DNA of 64,000 nucleotides from an uncultured Faecalibacterium sp. Lineage in GTDB: Bacteria > Bacillota > Clostridia > Oscillospirales > Ruminococcaceae. A program made the position numbers and the translations under genes. The notes beneath the pieces were generated by a model. The model had not been told where the DNA came from. It did not search any database and was given only the letters and a program-made list of their open reading frames with translations. This document shows, in pieces, positions 1-7,298 of this stretch (position 1 is its first letter; each line of letters starts with the position of its first letter). The stretch spans positions 62,001 through 126,000 of the forward strand of contig CAKTGQ010000003.1 in assembly GCA_934561555.1 (NCBI GenBank), written 5' to 3'.

Positions 1-52
1 ATATCCGCATATTCTGTTGTGTTCCTGCACCGCAGCGCCGGGAACGATAGTT

Positions 53-80
53 ATTATACCAGATACAAGAGAAATGTCAA
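53..80 (-). promoter_or_regulatory. Promoter reading out of the left edge
   Basis: On the minus strand TTGACA (75-80) and TATAAT (53-58) stand 16 bases apart. The promoter points left, so it should serve a gene beyond the window. Bases 81-406 hold no convincing gene. Confidence 0.6.
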
Positions 81-268
81 GGCTTAATTTCAAAATTATT
101 CGACAAATTTTTGCAGCAAAGTTGGTGCACTCTGGATAGCGGCTGCGGGGCGCTTTTTAGGGCAGATTATGGTACAATAAACGAAAGGCAACACCGCACA
201 ATTCCCGCCTGACGGCTTAAGCACCGTTCCGGCGGCTGCGGCACGGCATCTGCGTTGCCAAAATGCTC

Positions 269-289
269 GATAATACACAAAGTATTATC
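269..289. repeat. Perfect inverted repeat upstream of the first gene
   Basis: GATAATAC and GTATTATC flank a five-base ACAAA spacer, giving a perfect 21-base dyad about 120 bases before the first gene. It could be an operator. No repressor family is recognised from it. Confidence 0.4.
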
Positions 290-406
290 TGCGCTTTTGG
301 CTTAGCATCTGCCGCACCTCGCGCGCCGTATCGGCACTTAGAATTATGTGGTATTGCCTATACGTCCGGGCACCGCCCGGCGATTACGGAAAAACGAGGG
401 AAAACG

Positions 407-784
407 ATGCTGAATGTGATTATTTTTCTGGTGGGCGCACTGATTATGTTTTACATGGCGCTGCGCAGCGTGCAGGCGCGGCAGCGGCTGCGCACCAAGG
501 GCGTTTGCGTGCAGGCCACGGTAAGCGGCACGGTGCAGAGCCGGGACGGCGCAGCCTATGTGCTGGAGTTTACCACCGCAGGCGGCAGCCACCGGCTGCA
601 ATATCCTAAGCCCGCCAAAGGCAAGCCCTTTGCCGAGGGCAGTGTGGTCACCCTGTACTACGACCCCGATGCCCCGGAGAAGATGTTCGTGGAGGGCGAC
701 AAGTCGGTGCTGGGCGCTGAGCTGCTGTATGCCGGTATCGGTGTGGCGCTGCTGGTGCTGATGTTTGGTCTTATGGGTCGCTGA
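407..784 (+). CDS. Small membrane protein, DUF3592-like
   Basis: This 125-residue protein has a membrane segment at the N-terminus (about residues 2-17), a small soluble domain of about 70 residues, and a second membrane segment at the C-terminus. The soluble part resembles DUF3592 proteins, with repeated beta-strand patterns and a V-x-L-Y-Y-D-P-x-x-P motif near residues 80-90. The ATG at 407 follows GA-rich sequence, and upstream in-frame starts would add a non-hydrophobic leader unlike the family. It lies 16 bases before the trigger-factor-like gene and is probably cotranscribed. The function is unknown; a role at the cell envelope is inference only. Confidence 0.6.
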   Translation: MLNVIIFLVGALIMFYMALRSVQARQRLRTKGVCVQATVSGTVQSRDGAAYVLEFTTAGGSHRLQYPKPAKGKPFAEGSVVTLYYDPDAPEKMFVEGDKSVLGAELLYAGIGVALLVLMFGLMGR

Positions 785-800
785 GAAGGAGGGATACCGC

Positions 801-1754
801 ATGAAACTGGAACATTTCGGCATGGCAGAGCCGGGGGACTGCCGGCTGGTATTCACGGCAAGCGCAGAGGAGCTGGCCGATGCACTGGCAAAGGAGCAGG
901 CTGCTCCGGATGCCCCGCAGGACGAGGAAGAACTGCTGACGGCAGCGGTGAACCGCACCATTCTGGAGGGTTTTGACCCTCTTTACCGGCAGCTGGTGCA
1001 GGAGCAGCAGCTTGTACCGGTGACCGATCCAGATTTTGAGCTGCTGGCAGTCAACAAGGCCGAGGGTTTCCGGGCGGGGGCGCAGTTCTACACCCTGCCG
1101 CCGCTGGAGCTGGGGCGGGATACCGGCTTTATGCAGCCCATCGAGCCGCACCCGCTGCGCCGGTTGACCATTGAACTGGAAATCAACCGCAACTACGGTG
1201 ATGAAGAGCGCGCTGCCGATGCCGCAGGCAAGGCCGCGCTGCGCGACCGGGTGACCCGGGAGCTCTACGAAAAGCGCTGCGCACAGGCCAAAGACCGTGC
1301 TGAGAAGGAGCTGGTCTGGCAGCTGGGCGACGAGGTGACCGGCCCGCTGCCCAAGCGGCTGGAAGCGGGCAACTACTTTGCCGAGCAGCGGCAGTTCAAT
1401 CTGGGCTTGCAGGCAAACGGGGTCAATTTTGACCAGTTCTTAGCCGTGCGCGGACAGACGGTGGAGCAGTTCCGGCAGTGGCTGCACCAACAGGCAGAGC
1501 GCAAGCTGCGCAGCTGGCTGGGGCTTTTGCTGGTGGCCGAGCGGGAGGGCTTACAGCCCACCGAAGCCGAGGTGAACGCCGCCCTTGCGCACTGGGACGA
1601 GAAGCTGGACGGGGAGCGTACCTTCCCGGCCAACGACACCCGCAAGGTGCGTCAGCGCCTTGCCCGGGCAAAGGCTGCGGCCTTTGTGGTGGAGCATTCC
1701 ACCCTCACCCCGCCGCCGTCCGAGCCCCTTGTGCAGGAACCGGAAGTAAAATAA
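801..1754 (+). CDS. Trigger-factor-like chaperone lacking the PPIase domain
   Basis: The 317-residue protein matches trigger factor in layout but not in full. Residues of about 85-125 resemble the end of the ribosome-binding domain, with the F-x-x-x-P-P-L-E-L-G pattern. They are followed directly by the long-helix C-terminal substrate-cradle domain (about 130-300), which includes the conserved F-x-Q-x-x-x-x-x-G and E-x-F-R pattern and the paired 'arm' helices. There is no FKBP-type isomerase insert. The first 85 residues lack the usual G-F-R-x-G-K-x-P ribosome-docking loop, although a related G-F-R-A-G appears near residue 94. It starts at an ATG nine bases after GAAGGAGGG. It is likely a holdase that may not dock on ribosomes, and probably not the cell's main trigger factor. 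Confidence 0.65.
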   Translation: MKLEHFGMAEPGDCRLVFTASAEELADALAKEQAAPDAPQDEEELLTAAVNRTILEGFDPLYRQLVQEQQLVPVTDPDFELLAVNKAEGFRAGAQFYTLPPLELGRDTGFMQPIEPHPLRRLTIELEINRNYGDEERAADAAGKAALRDRVTRELYEKRCAQAKDRAEKELVWQLGDEVTGPLPKRLEAGNYFAEQRQFNLGLQANGVNFDQFLAVRGQTVEQFRQWLHQQAERKLRSWLGLLLVAEREGLQPTEAEVNAALAHWDEKLDGERTFPANDTRKVRQRLARAKAAAFVVEHSTLTPPPSEPLVQEPEVK

Positions 1755-1765
1755 TATGACCTACA

Positions 1766-1808
1766 CCATGGCGGGCAGTCTGCGGGCTGCCCGCCATGGC
1801 TTTTTTTC
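1766..1808 (+). terminator. Terminator of the trigger-factor-like operon
   Basis: A perfect stem (CCATGGCGGGCAG paired with CTGCCCGCCATGG) with a short loop is followed by seven T. A second hairpin at 1815-1852 (AGAGCGCC-CGCA-GGCGCTC, flanked by ACAG/CTGT) looks like a remnant of the family A terminator repeat. It would act for the convergent DedA-like gene. Confidence 0.85.
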
Positions 1809-1866
1809 ACAAAAAAAGAGACAGTAGAGCGCCCGCAGGCGCTCCGCTGTCCCGAACAGTATCGTT

Positions 1867-2469
1867 TTATTCCAGATGATGCTTCTGGCAGAACCTTTTG
1901 CTTACCCAGTACATCCCGCCCCACAGCAGGACGGCGAGCACAAGGTAGACCGGGTTCTTCAGGGAGCTGACCAGCGACTGCCCGAAAACGGCCATCATGG
2001 CTACCATCAGCCCCTTGCCTAAAAGGACAGTGCGCAGATAGCGCTTTTCGTCAAAGTCCGACATCCCAAAGGCAAAGTGCATGAAGGAGGTGGGGGTGAA
2101 GGGCAGCAGCGACAGCATGAACAGGGACGAGGTGTCGAAGCGGTTCACCCACTGCTGTGCTTTTTCCAGCTTGGGGGAGCGGCTGGCTACCTTCCAGAAA
2201 AAGCGCTTGACGAGCCGCCGCCAGAGCAAAAACATGATGGTGCCGCCCAGCGCCACGCCTGCCCAGCTGTACAAAAAGCCCAGCAGACCGCCGTGTGCGG
2301 CTACGTTCAGCGCCACAATGGCAATCAGTGGCAGCGGCGGAAAAAAGGACTCCACCATGGCCAGCAGAATGGGCACAAGGGGACCAAGCCCCTCAAAGCC
2401 CGCCAGCAGCGCTTCCCAGTATTCCAGTGTTCCAAGCTGGTGTATCCAGCCCATCAATGCGGTTTGCAT
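1867..2469 (-). CDS. DedA/VTT-family membrane protein
   Basis: A 200-residue polytopic membrane protein of the DedA/TVP38 (VTT, SNARE-associated) family. It shows the early F-F-P-P-L-P motif near residue 42, expected for the re-entrant loop, and a later L-P-F-T-P-x-S motif near residue 122 in place of the more usual R-x-x-P-G. Four to five hydrophobic segments are visible. Members are linked to flipping of undecaprenyl phosphate or phospholipids and to proton-motive-force maintenance. The replaced Arg means the exact substrate cannot be assumed. It is transcribed alone, convergent with the trigger-factor-like gene. Confidence 0.7.
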   Translation of the reverse strand: MQTALMGWIHQLGTLEYWEALLAGFEGLGPLVPILLAMVESFFPPLPLIAIVALNVAAHGGLLGFLYSWAGVALGGTIMFLLWRRLVKRFFWKVASRSPKLEKAQQWVNRFDTSSLFMLSLLPFTPTSFMHFAFGMSDFDEKRYLRTVLLGKGLMVAMMAVFGQSLVSSLKNPVYLVLAVLLWGGMYWVSKRFCQKHHLE

Positions 2470-2639
2470 CCTGTGTCCGATCCCTTTCTGTGCAGCCGGT
2501 GCCGGGGCGTTCCCGGGCAGGCTGCATCATGCTTAGTATATCCATTCTCTATGACAGAGCCGTGAACAGAGTGTGCATTTTTCGACACGTTCGGTGCTCT
2601 GCTATCTATACTACGAAACGGAAGGGGATTTTCCTGCTT

Positions 2640-3632
2640 TTATTTTTCCGCCGCCTGCTTTTCGGCCTTGGCGCGCATCCGCTCCAGCTGGGCGGTGCGC
2701 AGCTTTTCCCAGCGGGCAAGGCTTTCGGCGTCCGGCATCTGGGCGCAGCGGGCAAAGCTCCAGTGCAGGCCGTCCCGGCGGGACAGCTTGTACCGCTGGA
2801 ACACGCCCTGCCCGGCGGCGTTGCCGCTGCCGGTGCAGCTGGGGCACTGGCACAGGGTGTACCAGCTGTTGCTGCCCTTTTTCAGCCAGAGCTCGTCCGG
2901 CTGCAAGGTGGTGCCGCACTCCGGGCAGGGCATCTGGCTGATCTTGGGGTCAGCCCGCCATGCGTACTGCTCCACATAGCCGTGGAACACCGTAAAGTCC
3001 CGGTAGTCGCCGGGGGTCTGGCACAGGCTCTGGCGCAGGGCCTCGTCCTCGGTGGGGTAGGCGGCAAGCCCGGCGCGCAGATCCAGCAGACGGCAGACGT
3101 CGGCGGTGTACAGGGCGTCCGAAAGTGCATCGTGGAAGGGGCGCTCCATGGGGATACCCATGCGGGTAACTACACTTTCCAGCGTCATACCCTCGCCTTC
3201 CTTGCGGGGATGCTCCCGCAGAAAGACCTGCTGCAGATCGTACCACACGGTGGGCTTGGACTCGTCCAGATTGCACAGGAACAGATTCTGCTTGAGCACC
3301 GGCACGTCATCCAGACCCCACTCGGCAAACTCGGCATCCGGGCCGCACCACTGCATAAAGCGGCGCAGTCCCTGCACGATGGGTTCGCCCTTGTCCAGAT
3401 CTGCCTGCGTCAGGCCGGTCACCTTGGCGATATGGTGCTGCAATTTACGGAAGATGCGGGGGCGCAGATGGATGGAAAAGGTGTCCAGCACGTTAGCATC
3501 CTCGTCGATCTTTACAGCGCCGATCTCCACGATCTCGCCCCGCAGGGTCTGCTGCACCCCATGGTAGTTAAAGGTATACGGCTGGTAGCCGATGTTCCAT
3601 TCCAGATCAAATAAAACCAAGTTACGCGGCAT
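2640..3632 (-). CDS. DEDDh 3'-5' exonuclease family protein
   Basis: A 330-residue protein. The first 190 residues form a DEDDh (RNase T/DnaQ) exonuclease fold: the F-D-L-E-W motif near residue 8 gives the first two acidic ligands, W-G-L-D-D near 104 the third, and H-D-A-L-S-D-A near 166 the catalytic His and last Asp. The remaining 140 residues carry a C-P-E-C and C-Q-C-P-S-C pair that looks like a zinc ribbon. The fold resembles the KapD/ERI-1 group, which trims RNA 3' ends, but the substrate is unknown. ATG 3632 was chosen because AGAGGA precedes it. Only seven bases separate it from the HAD phosphatase stop, so the two form an operon. Confidence 0.75.
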   Translation of the reverse strand: MPRNLVLFDLEWNIGYQPYTFNYHGVQQTLRGEIVEIGAVKIDEDANVLDTFSIHLRPRIFRKLQHHIAKVTGLTQADLDKGEPIVQGLRRFMQWCGPDAEFAEWGLDDVPVLKQNLFLCNLDESKPTVWYDLQQVFLREHPRKEGEGMTLESVVTRMGIPMERPFHDALSDALYTADVCRLLDLRAGLAAYPTEDEALRQSLCQTPGDYRDFTVFHGYVEQYAWRADPKISQMPCPECGTTLQPDELWLKKGSNSWYTLCQCPSCTGSGNAAGQGVFQRYKLSRRDGLHWSFARCAQMPDAESLARWEKLRTAQLERMRAKAEKQAAEK

Positions 3633-3639
3633 TGCTTTG

Positions 3640-4461
3640 TTAGTCCTCTCGTAAAATAAACTTCTCCACGGCCTCGGCCACGCCATCGTGGTTGTTGTCG
3701 GCGGTGGTCACATAGTCGGCGCAGTCCTTTACCGGCTGCTCGGCGTTCTGCATGGCAACACCCACCCCGGCGTAGGCGATCATGGAGCGGTCGTTCAGGC
3801 CGTCGCCGCAGGCCATCAGGTTCTCGCGGGTCAGCCCCATGCGGCGCAGAAGCTCTGCCAGACTGCCGTCCTTCGCTACGCCCAGCGGCACGGCCTCGAT
3901 AAAGAAGGGGCTGGAGGGGTACAGGTCGGCGCGGCCTGCAAACTGCTGCTGCCCGGCGGCGCAAACTGCGTCCCGGCGGGCGGGGTCCAGCGTGATAAGC
4001 ATCTTGCACACAGGGTAGTTCACATAGGACGCCAGATTGTCCACATGGATCATGGGCAGCTTGGTGGTAAAGCACTCCTTGTTGGCCCACTCATCCTTGT
4101 CCCGCTCGCAGACGATGCCCTCGTGGTTATAGGTCAGGATGGCAATATCCTGCGCGGCGGCAAAGGCGCACAGCTCAGGCACAAGGGCGGGGTCCAGCGT
4201 TTTTTCCACCAGCGTCTCGCCGGTGCGGCAGTCCACGATCTTGCCGCCGTTGTAGGACAGGATGCAGCCGCCCTTTTTGTCCAGACCCAGCTCCTCCGCC
4301 AGCGGCTGGATGCCGGCGGTGGGCCGGCCGGACGCCAGCACGATGGTCACGCCCTTGGCAATGGCGGCGTCCAGCGCGGCGCGGGTGCACGGGGTGACGA
4401 GCTTCTGGTCGTTGGTCAGGGTGCCATCCAGATCCAGCGCCAGCACTTTGATATCAGACAT
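3640..4461 (-). CDS. HAD-superfamily Cof-type phosphatase
   Basis: A 273-residue Cof/YbiV-type haloacid dehalogenase hydrolase. Motif I is D10-L-D-G-T with the nucleophilic Asp, motif II is the S-G-R-P loop near residue 44, the conserved Lys lies near 199, and motif IV is G-D-G-L-N-D near 218. The C2 cap domain (about 85-190) sits between motifs II and III, as in enzymes that remove phosphate from sugars, pyridoxal phosphate or flavin precursors. The specific substrate cannot be told. It is the first gene of a two-gene operon with the downstream exonuclease. Confidence 0.85.
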   Translation of the reverse strand: MSDIKVLALDLDGTLTNDQKLVTPCTRAALDAAIAKGVTIVLASGRPTAGIQPLAEELGLDKKGGCILSYNGGKIVDCRTGETLVEKTLDPALVPELCAFAAAQDIAILTYNHEGIVCERDKDEWANKECFTTKLPMIHVDNLASYVNYPVCKMLITLDPARRDAVCAAGQQQFAGRADLYPSSPFFIEAVPLGVAKDGSLAELLRRMGLTRENLMACGDGLNDRSMIAYAGVGVAMQNAEQPVKDCADYVTTADNNHDGVAEAVEKFILRED

Positions 4462-4510
4462 ATTAAAAAGATCCTCTCGTTATAGAAGTGTATCTCAGCT
4501 TGCTCTCTCT

Positions 4511-4540
4511 ATTGTACAATGAAAAGCCCCTTGCTTGCAA
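4511..4540 (-). promoter_or_regulatory. Promoter of the HAD-exonuclease operon
   Basis: The minus strand has TTGCAA (4535-4540), an 18-base spacer and TACAAT (4511-4516), about 50 bases before the HAD start codon. Confidence 0.5.
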
Positions 4541-4585
4541 CCCTTGCAGGGCGGTTCGGTGCAAAAAGTGACCCTTTGGCGGGCG

Positions 4586-4666
4586 TTACAGGCGGATTTT
4601 ACCTGCTTTGCCCGGATTTTACACCGCCGCCCTTCCGTGCGCCAAAGGTTTACCTAAGTGTTACAC
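4586..4666 (+). promoter_or_regulatory. Repeated TTAC boxes, PhoP-like, before alkaline phosphatase
   Basis: TTAC cores occur at 4586, 4599, 4619, 4650 and 4661. The last two form TTTACC-N6-TTACAC just upstream of the -35. CGGATTTTAC is repeated exactly at 4593 and 4613. Tandem TT(A/T)ACA boxes are the PhoP pattern of Bacillus. Assignment here is inference from the adjacent phosphatase. Confidence 0.35.
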
Positions 4667-4674
4667 GGGGCTGG

Positions 4675-4703
4675 TTTCGCCGCTGCGGGCGGTGCGCTAC
4701 AAT
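4675..4703 (+). promoter_or_regulatory. Promoter of the alkaline phosphatase gene
   Basis: A good -10, TACAAT (4698-4703), has only a weak -35, TTTCGC (4675-4680), 17 bases upstream. A weak -35 is expected if an activator binds the TTAC boxes just before it. Confidence 0.4.
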
Positions 4704-4770
4704 ACAGGTGTTCCCACAAGAAATAGTATGACCGCCCCAAGCCGGGCTGAAAAAAGAGAGGATATCTGTT

Positions 4771-6318
4771 ATGAAGAATGCGAAAATTTCCCGCCGCAGC
4801 TTCCTGAAGGCCGGTGCCGTTGCATCGGCAGTGGGGATGCTGTCGGCTGCCCCCGCAGCCGCTCACGCTGCCGAGAGTGATGCTTCTGCCGCAGCAGACG
4901 AAGAGAACGGTCTGCTGGACGTGTTCAAAAAGCCCAAGTACGTTTTCCTGTTCATCGGCGACGGCATGGGCACTGCCCAGATCCAGTCTGCACGCTTCTA
5001 CAAGGGCACCGTGGACAACAACGGCGCTGTGACCGAGGCTGACCTGAGCTTTACCAACTTCCCGCAGGTGGGCAGCGTGACCACCTACGACAGCACCTCC
5101 TTCTGCCCGGATTCCGCTTCCACCGCCACCTCCATCGCCACCGGCCACAAGACCGAGAGCGGCGTCATCAATATGTGCCCGTGGACCCGCGATGTGCCCT
5201 ACGAGACCATCGCCGAAAAGCTGCACGCCCAGAAGGGCTATAAGGTGGGCGTCATCTCCACCGTGAACATCGACCACGCCACCCCCGCTGCTTTCTACGC
5301 CCACCAGAAGACCCGCAAAAACTACTACCAGATCGGCGTAGAGCTGGCAAACTCCGGCTTTGAGTACTTTGCCGGCGGCGAGTTCCAGAAGGTGAACGGC
5401 GATGGCACTGGTCCCGACAACCACACCGTGGCTGCCAACGCCGGTTATAATGTGGTCACTACCCAGGCCGGTGCGGCTGCTCTGACCGCCGGTGCAGGCA
5501 AGACCCTGATCATCGCCGAGAACCTGGGCGACGGCAAGGCCATGAACTACGCCATGGACGCTGCCAACGGCGAGTGGCAGCTGACCGATTACGTCAAGAA
5601 GGGCATCGAGCTGCTGAACAACAAAAAGGGCTTCTTCATGATGACCGAGTCCGGCAAGATCGACTGGGCCTGCCACGCCAACGATGCCGCTGCCTCCATC
5701 CACGATGTGCTGGAGATGAGCAACGCGGTGCAGGCTGCTGTGGACTTCTATAACGCCCACCCCAACGAGACGCTGATCCTCGTCACCGCCGACCACGAGA
5801 CCGGCGGCATGGCCATCGGCTACAAGACCACCAACTACAACACCTTCCTGACCAATCTGGCACACCAGAAGATGTCCTACGCAAAGTTCGATTCCACCTA
5901 TGTGCAGGGCTACATTGCCAACAAGACCCCCTTTGAGACTGCCATGCAGGATGTGAAGAACGTCTTTGGCCTGACCCTGCCCACCGACCCCGCTGCCGCC
6001 AGCGCAGGCAAGCTGCTGCTGACCGACTACGAGGTGGAGAACCTGCGCAAGGCTTACGAGCGCACCCTGAAAGAGGGTTCCTCCAGCCAGAGCAAGATGA
6101 GCCAGCAGGATTACGAGCTGTACGGCACCTACATCCCCTTCAGCATGGCTGTCTGCCACACCATCAACCACAAGTCCGGTATGGACCACACCACCTACGC
6201 CCACACCGGTGCCATGGTCAACGTGTACGCCATGGGTGTCGGCGCCGAGAAGTTCGGCGGCGTGTACGACAACACCGAAATCTACCACAAGCTGGCTGAG
6301 CTGACCAAGGTCCAGTAA
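4771..6318 (+). CDS. Tat-exported alkaline phosphatase
   Basis: A 515-residue alkaline phosphatase of the PhoA superfamily. The N-terminus is a twin-arginine signal (S-R-R-S-F-L-K at residues 7-13, a hydrophobic stretch, then A-x-A near 30). Metal and catalytic motifs are present: F-I-G-D-G-M-G near 56, the nucleophile motif D-S-A-S-T-A-T near 113, and T-A-D-H-E-T-G-G near 338. It releases phosphate from organic esters outside the membrane. It has its own promoter with PhoP-like boxes and a downstream terminator. The Tat signal implies a TatAC system elsewhere in the genome. Confidence 0.9.
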   Translation: MKNAKISRRSFLKAGAVASAVGMLSAAPAAAHAAESDASAAADEENGLLDVFKKPKYVFLFIGDGMGTAQIQSARFYKGTVDNNGAVTEADLSFTNFPQVGSVTTYDSTSFCPDSASTATSIATGHKTESGVINMCPWTRDVPYETIAEKLHAQKGYKVGVISTVNIDHATPAAFYAHQKTRKNYYQIGVELANSGFEYFAGGEFQKVNGDGTGPDNHTVAANAGYNVVTTQAGAAALTAGAGKTLIIAENLGDGKAMNYAMDAANGEWQLTDYVKKGIELLNNKKGFFMMTESGKIDWACHANDAAASIHDVLEMSNAVQAAVDFYNAHPNETLILVTADHETGGMAIGYKTTNYNTFLTNLAHQKMSYAKFDSTYVQGYIANKTPFETAMQDVKNVFGLTLPTDPAAASAGKLLLTDYEVENLRKAYERTLKEGSSSQSKMSQQDYELYGTYIPFSMAVCHTINHKSGMDHTTYAHTGAMVNVYAMGVGAEKFGGVYDNTEIYHKLAELTKVQ

Positions 6319-6381
6319 GCGTTCCTGATTTTCCACTTCCCTTCCCACTCCACTTTTCCACAACCAAACCGCAAAATGTGC

Positions 6382-6432
6382 AAAACCCTCCCGGCCGAAA
6401 GCGCAAAGACTGCGCCCGGCAGGGAGGGTTTT
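6382..6432. terminator. Bidirectional terminator between phoA-like gene and ncRNA candidate
   Basis: AAAACCCTCCC pairs with GGGAGGGTTTT around an inner C-G-C-rich stem. On both strands the 3' arm ends in TTTTG. It can stop the phosphatase transcript and the leftward transcript that starts near 6563. Confidence 0.75.
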
Positions 6433-6563
6433 GTTGTGATGACAACAAGAAAAGCAAGTAACCGCCACACGCTTCCCCAAGCTAACGGTCACTTGCTTTC
6501 TTTACTCTTAGGAACAAGCGATCGCCGGTAACGGGTAGCCGTTTGCCGACCAGCGCCTTTTCT
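6383..6563 (-). ncRNA. Candidate structured ncRNA with its own promoter and terminator
   Basis: A consensus minus-strand promoter (6570-6597) fires into a stretch of about 180 bases with no ORF, ending in a strong terminator. The transcript folds into an AACGG/CCGTT hairpin extended by GGUCG/CGAUC and a longer hairpin with GAAAGCAAGU paired to ACUUGCUUUUC. Size and layout would suit 6S RNA or another housekeeping RNA, but I cannot match it to a known family by eye. Confidence 0.5.
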
Positions 6564-6569
6564 ACTTCT

Positions 6570-6597
6570 ATTATAGCGCATCTGCGCCAATTGTCAA
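6570..6597 (-). promoter_or_regulatory. Consensus promoter behind mscL
   Basis: TTGACA (6592-6597), 16 bases, then TATAAT (6570-6575) on the minus strand. It lies just after the mscL stop and reads away from it into a non-coding region. Confidence 0.75.
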
Positions 6598-6608
6598 TGC
6601 TGAATGCT

Positions 6609-7058
6609 TCAGGCTTTCATTTCGGGAAAGCCCTCCAGCTTGGAGGTGCAGTGGGGGCAGCGCACAGCCTTGATGGAGATCTCACTCTGGCAGTAGGGGC
6701 ACACCTTGGTGGTGGGCTCCTCCGGTGCGGCGGGCGCCTCCGGCTTTTTGTGCAGGGAGTTGACAAACTTGATCACAACGAACAGCACAAAGGCAACGAT
6801 GAGAAAGTTGATGACGGAGTTGACGAACTCGCCGATCTTGATGCTGGAGCCGCCCAGACCGATGACTACATCGGAAAAATCTGCCTTGAAGAACAGGCCA
6901 ATCAGCGGGTTGAGGATGTCCTCCACCAGCGCGGTGACGATGGCGGTGAAGGCACCGCCGATGACAACGCCCACTGCCATGTCTAGCACGTTGCCGCGCA
7001 TGGCAAACGCCTTGAACTCTTCGAAGAACTTTTTGATGCCGCTTTTTTTCTCTTCCAT
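6609..7058 (-). CDS. mscL: Large-conductance mechanosensitive channel with zinc ribbon
   Basis: A 149-residue MscL. TM1 (about 18-45) contains the pore-lining V-V-I-G-G-A-F pattern, and TM2 spans about 74-98. The usual cytoplasmic helix is followed by an added C-terminal zinc ribbon with C-P-Y-C and C-P-H-C. MscL opens under membrane tension to release solutes in hypo-osmotic shock. The ATG at 7058 fits AAGGAG ten bases upstream. An in-frame TTG six bases earlier is too close to it. It appears to be a single-gene unit. Confidence 0.93.
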   Translation of the reverse strand: MEEKKSGIKKFFEEFKAFAMRGNVLDMAVGVVIGGAFTAIVTALVEDILNPLIGLFFKADFSDVVIGLGGSSIKIGEFVNSVINFLIVAFVLFVVIKFVNSLHKKPEAPAAPEEPTTKVCPYCQSEISIKAVRCPHCTSKLEGFPEMKA

Positions 7059-7226
7059 AGACAAACTGCTCCTTCTTTATCCCCTTTTTTACCGCAAGGG
7101 GTTGCTTTATTTTTATAATAGCGTATTATGCGGCGATTTGCAAGAGTAAAGCGGCCCATTTTATGGAGAGCAAACAGTCCACTTGCTCCTGCGATACGGT
7201 TTGTGCTTGTGTAGAGATGGAGCAAT

Positions 7227-7272
7227 AAAAAAGGGGCTGTTGCACAGGCTTCTATCCTTGTGCAACAGCCCC
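7227..7272 (-). terminator. Terminator of the secreted-protein gene
   Basis: GGGGCTGTTGCACA pairs perfectly with TGTGCAACAGCCCC. On the minus strand it is followed by six T, 27 bases after the stop codon at 7299. Confidence 0.85.
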
Positions 7273-7298
7273 TCTTGGCTTATGTGCTATAAAAACGT

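Noticed and set aside
4654..6492. Minus-strand frame of 612 codons opposite alkaline phosphatase
   Set aside because: It is a shadow of the phosphatase gene, and low-complexity Gly/Val/His repeats show antisense translation.
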